From positions 1-7,406 of the forward strand of contig PLNZ01000215.1 of the NCBI GenBank assembly GCA_003142915.1: 7,406 bases of DNA, written 5' to 3'. The notes below the pieces were generated by a model, which had not been told where the DNA came from, made no database searches, and saw nothing but the letters and a program-made list of their open reading frames with translations. Source of the DNA: Ignavibacteriales bacterium. GTDB taxonomy: Bacteria > Bacteroidota > Ignavibacteria > Ignavibacteriales > Ignavibacteriaceae. Each line of letters begins with the position of its first letter. Positions within the stretch are counted from its first letter, which is position 1. The position numbers and the translations under genes were made by a program. Positions 6,632 through 7,406 of the stretch are shown here, in pieces.

Positions 6632-7406
6632 TCAAAAAGTAATTCCAAGATTCATTAATAAATGTTCTAAAAACGGGCCTACTGAAATTATGGGGAAGAA
6701 GGTAAGAGCGCCTACAATTAATATTATCGAAGTCAGCAGGAATGCGAAAAGGACATTATCTGTAAGGAATGTTCCTGCTGAAACAGGTGTAATATTTTTT
6801 TTAACAAGACTGCCTGCAATAGCCAGTGTTGGAATTATAACCCCAAACCTGCCTAAAATCATGGCAATTGCAATAAGGATATTGTAGAAATTCGTATTGG
6901 CGTTTAACCCTGCAAAAGCGCTTCCGTTATTACCTGCACCGGAAGAGAATGCATAAATTATTTCAGAAAACCCATGCGGACCCTTATTTAATACGCCCGA
7001 TAGTCCGCTCTGTACGGATAGCGCCAGAGCGGAAAAGAATAAAATTACAACGCTGGGTAAAAGTATCGCCAGTATAGACCATTTAATTTCATACGCTTCG
7101 ATTTTCTTACCAAAGTATTCAGGAGTTCTTCCAACCATAAGTCCGGCAATAAACACAGTAAGAAGTATGAAATGCAGCATACCGTAAATTCCTGCGCCCA
7201 CTCCCCCGAAGATAACCTCACCAAGCTGCATATTTATCATTGCCACCAAGCCTGTAAGAGGAGTTAAGCTGCTAATCATTGTATTAGAAGATCCGTTTGA
7301 TGCTGATGTAGTTGCAACCGTCCACAATACGCTGTTAAAAATTCCGATGCGCGCTTCTTTCCCTTCCATTAAATTGTTGGTATGGAAAACCGGGTTGTTG
7401 GAAATT
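6632..7406 (-). CDS. kdpA: KdpA, K+-translocating subunit (C-terminal fragment, 5' end outside the window)
   Basis: KdpA is the channel-like inner-membrane subunit that selects and binds K+. The frame stays open from the TGA at 6634-6632 to the right edge: twelve codons (ISNNPVFHTNNL) precede the methionine at 7369, so that methionine is internal and not the start. About 257 of the usual 550-570 residues are present. The MEGKEARIG segment is followed by the third selectivity-filter segment TTSASNG (7312-7292), then QLGEVIFGGVGAGIYGML, AGLMVGRTPEYFGKKIE, NKGPHGFSEIIYA and the fourth filter segment with NNGSAFAG (6931-6908), then GRFGVIIPTLAIAGSL and a final hydrophobic helix ending GPFLEHLLMNLGITF. 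All align by eye with E. coli KdpA; the Cys of the E. coli third filter (TTAASCG) is Asn here. It is the first of the operon genes in the window and lies nine bases ahead of kdpB. Confidence 0.97.
   Translation of the reverse strand, partial: ISNNPVFHTNNLMEGKEARIGIFNSVLWTVATTSASNGSSNTMISSLTPLTGLVAMINMQLGEVIFGGVGAGIYGMLHFILLTVFIAGLMVGRTPEYFGKKIEAYEIKWSILAILLPSVVILFFSALALSVQSGLSGVLNKGPHGFSEIIYAFSSGAGNNGSAFAGLNANTNFYNILIAIAMILGRFGVIIPTLAIAGSLVKKNITPVSAGTFLTDNVLFAFLLTSIILIVGALTFFPIISVGPFLEHLLMNLGITF

Noticed and set aside
7367..7369. ATG at 7369 as the start of kdpA
   Set aside because: The frame is open to the window edge, and the following MEGKEARIG aligns with the middle of KdpA. Starting here would leave only half a protein without the first two filter segments.

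Overview
The window is most of a potassium-uptake operon of the Kdp type, read entirely on the minus strand. In transcription order, right to left, it holds kdpA (only the 3' part is inside the window), kdpB, kdpC, kdpD and kdpE. After a 337-base AT-rich gap, the first 35 codons of a sugar-porter-type MFS transporter run off the left edge. Together these explain almost every base except the gap at 107-443 and a short spacer between kdpC and kdpD.

The DNA is AT-rich, codons prefer A/T in the third position, and Shine-Dalgarno signals are weak or absent at several starts. The proteins resemble Bacteroidota/Ignavibacteria-type Kdp proteins more than enterobacterial ones. The host is therefore probably a member of the Bacteroidota/Chlorobiota/Ignavibacteriota group. 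This is a judgement from protein flavour and base composition, with no marker gene to confirm it.

Layout: 7406-6632 kdpA (C-terminal half, with the third and fourth selectivity-filter segments); 6622-4511 kdpB (P-type ATPase, all catalytic motifs intact); 4488-3904 kdpC; 3814-1130 kdpD (KdpD sensor domain, USP domain, four membrane helices, GAF-like region and histidine kinase); 1133-444 kdpE (OmpR-type regulator, GTG start, overlapping kdpD by 4 bases); 443-107 intergenic; 106-1 start of the MFS transporter. Spacings are 9 bases (A-B), 22 bases (B-C), 89 bases (C-D) and a 4-base overlap (D-E).

How they work together: KdpA passes K+ through the membrane, KdpB hydrolyses ATP to drive import, and KdpC stabilises the complex. 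KdpD senses K+ limitation or osmotic stress and phosphorylates KdpE, which activates the kdp promoter. That promoter should lie upstream of kdpA (and of any kdpF), outside the window. No gene is visibly broken, and I see no mobile element, CRISPR array, tRNA or rRNA. I found no undescribed system here; the findings are modest points within a known system.
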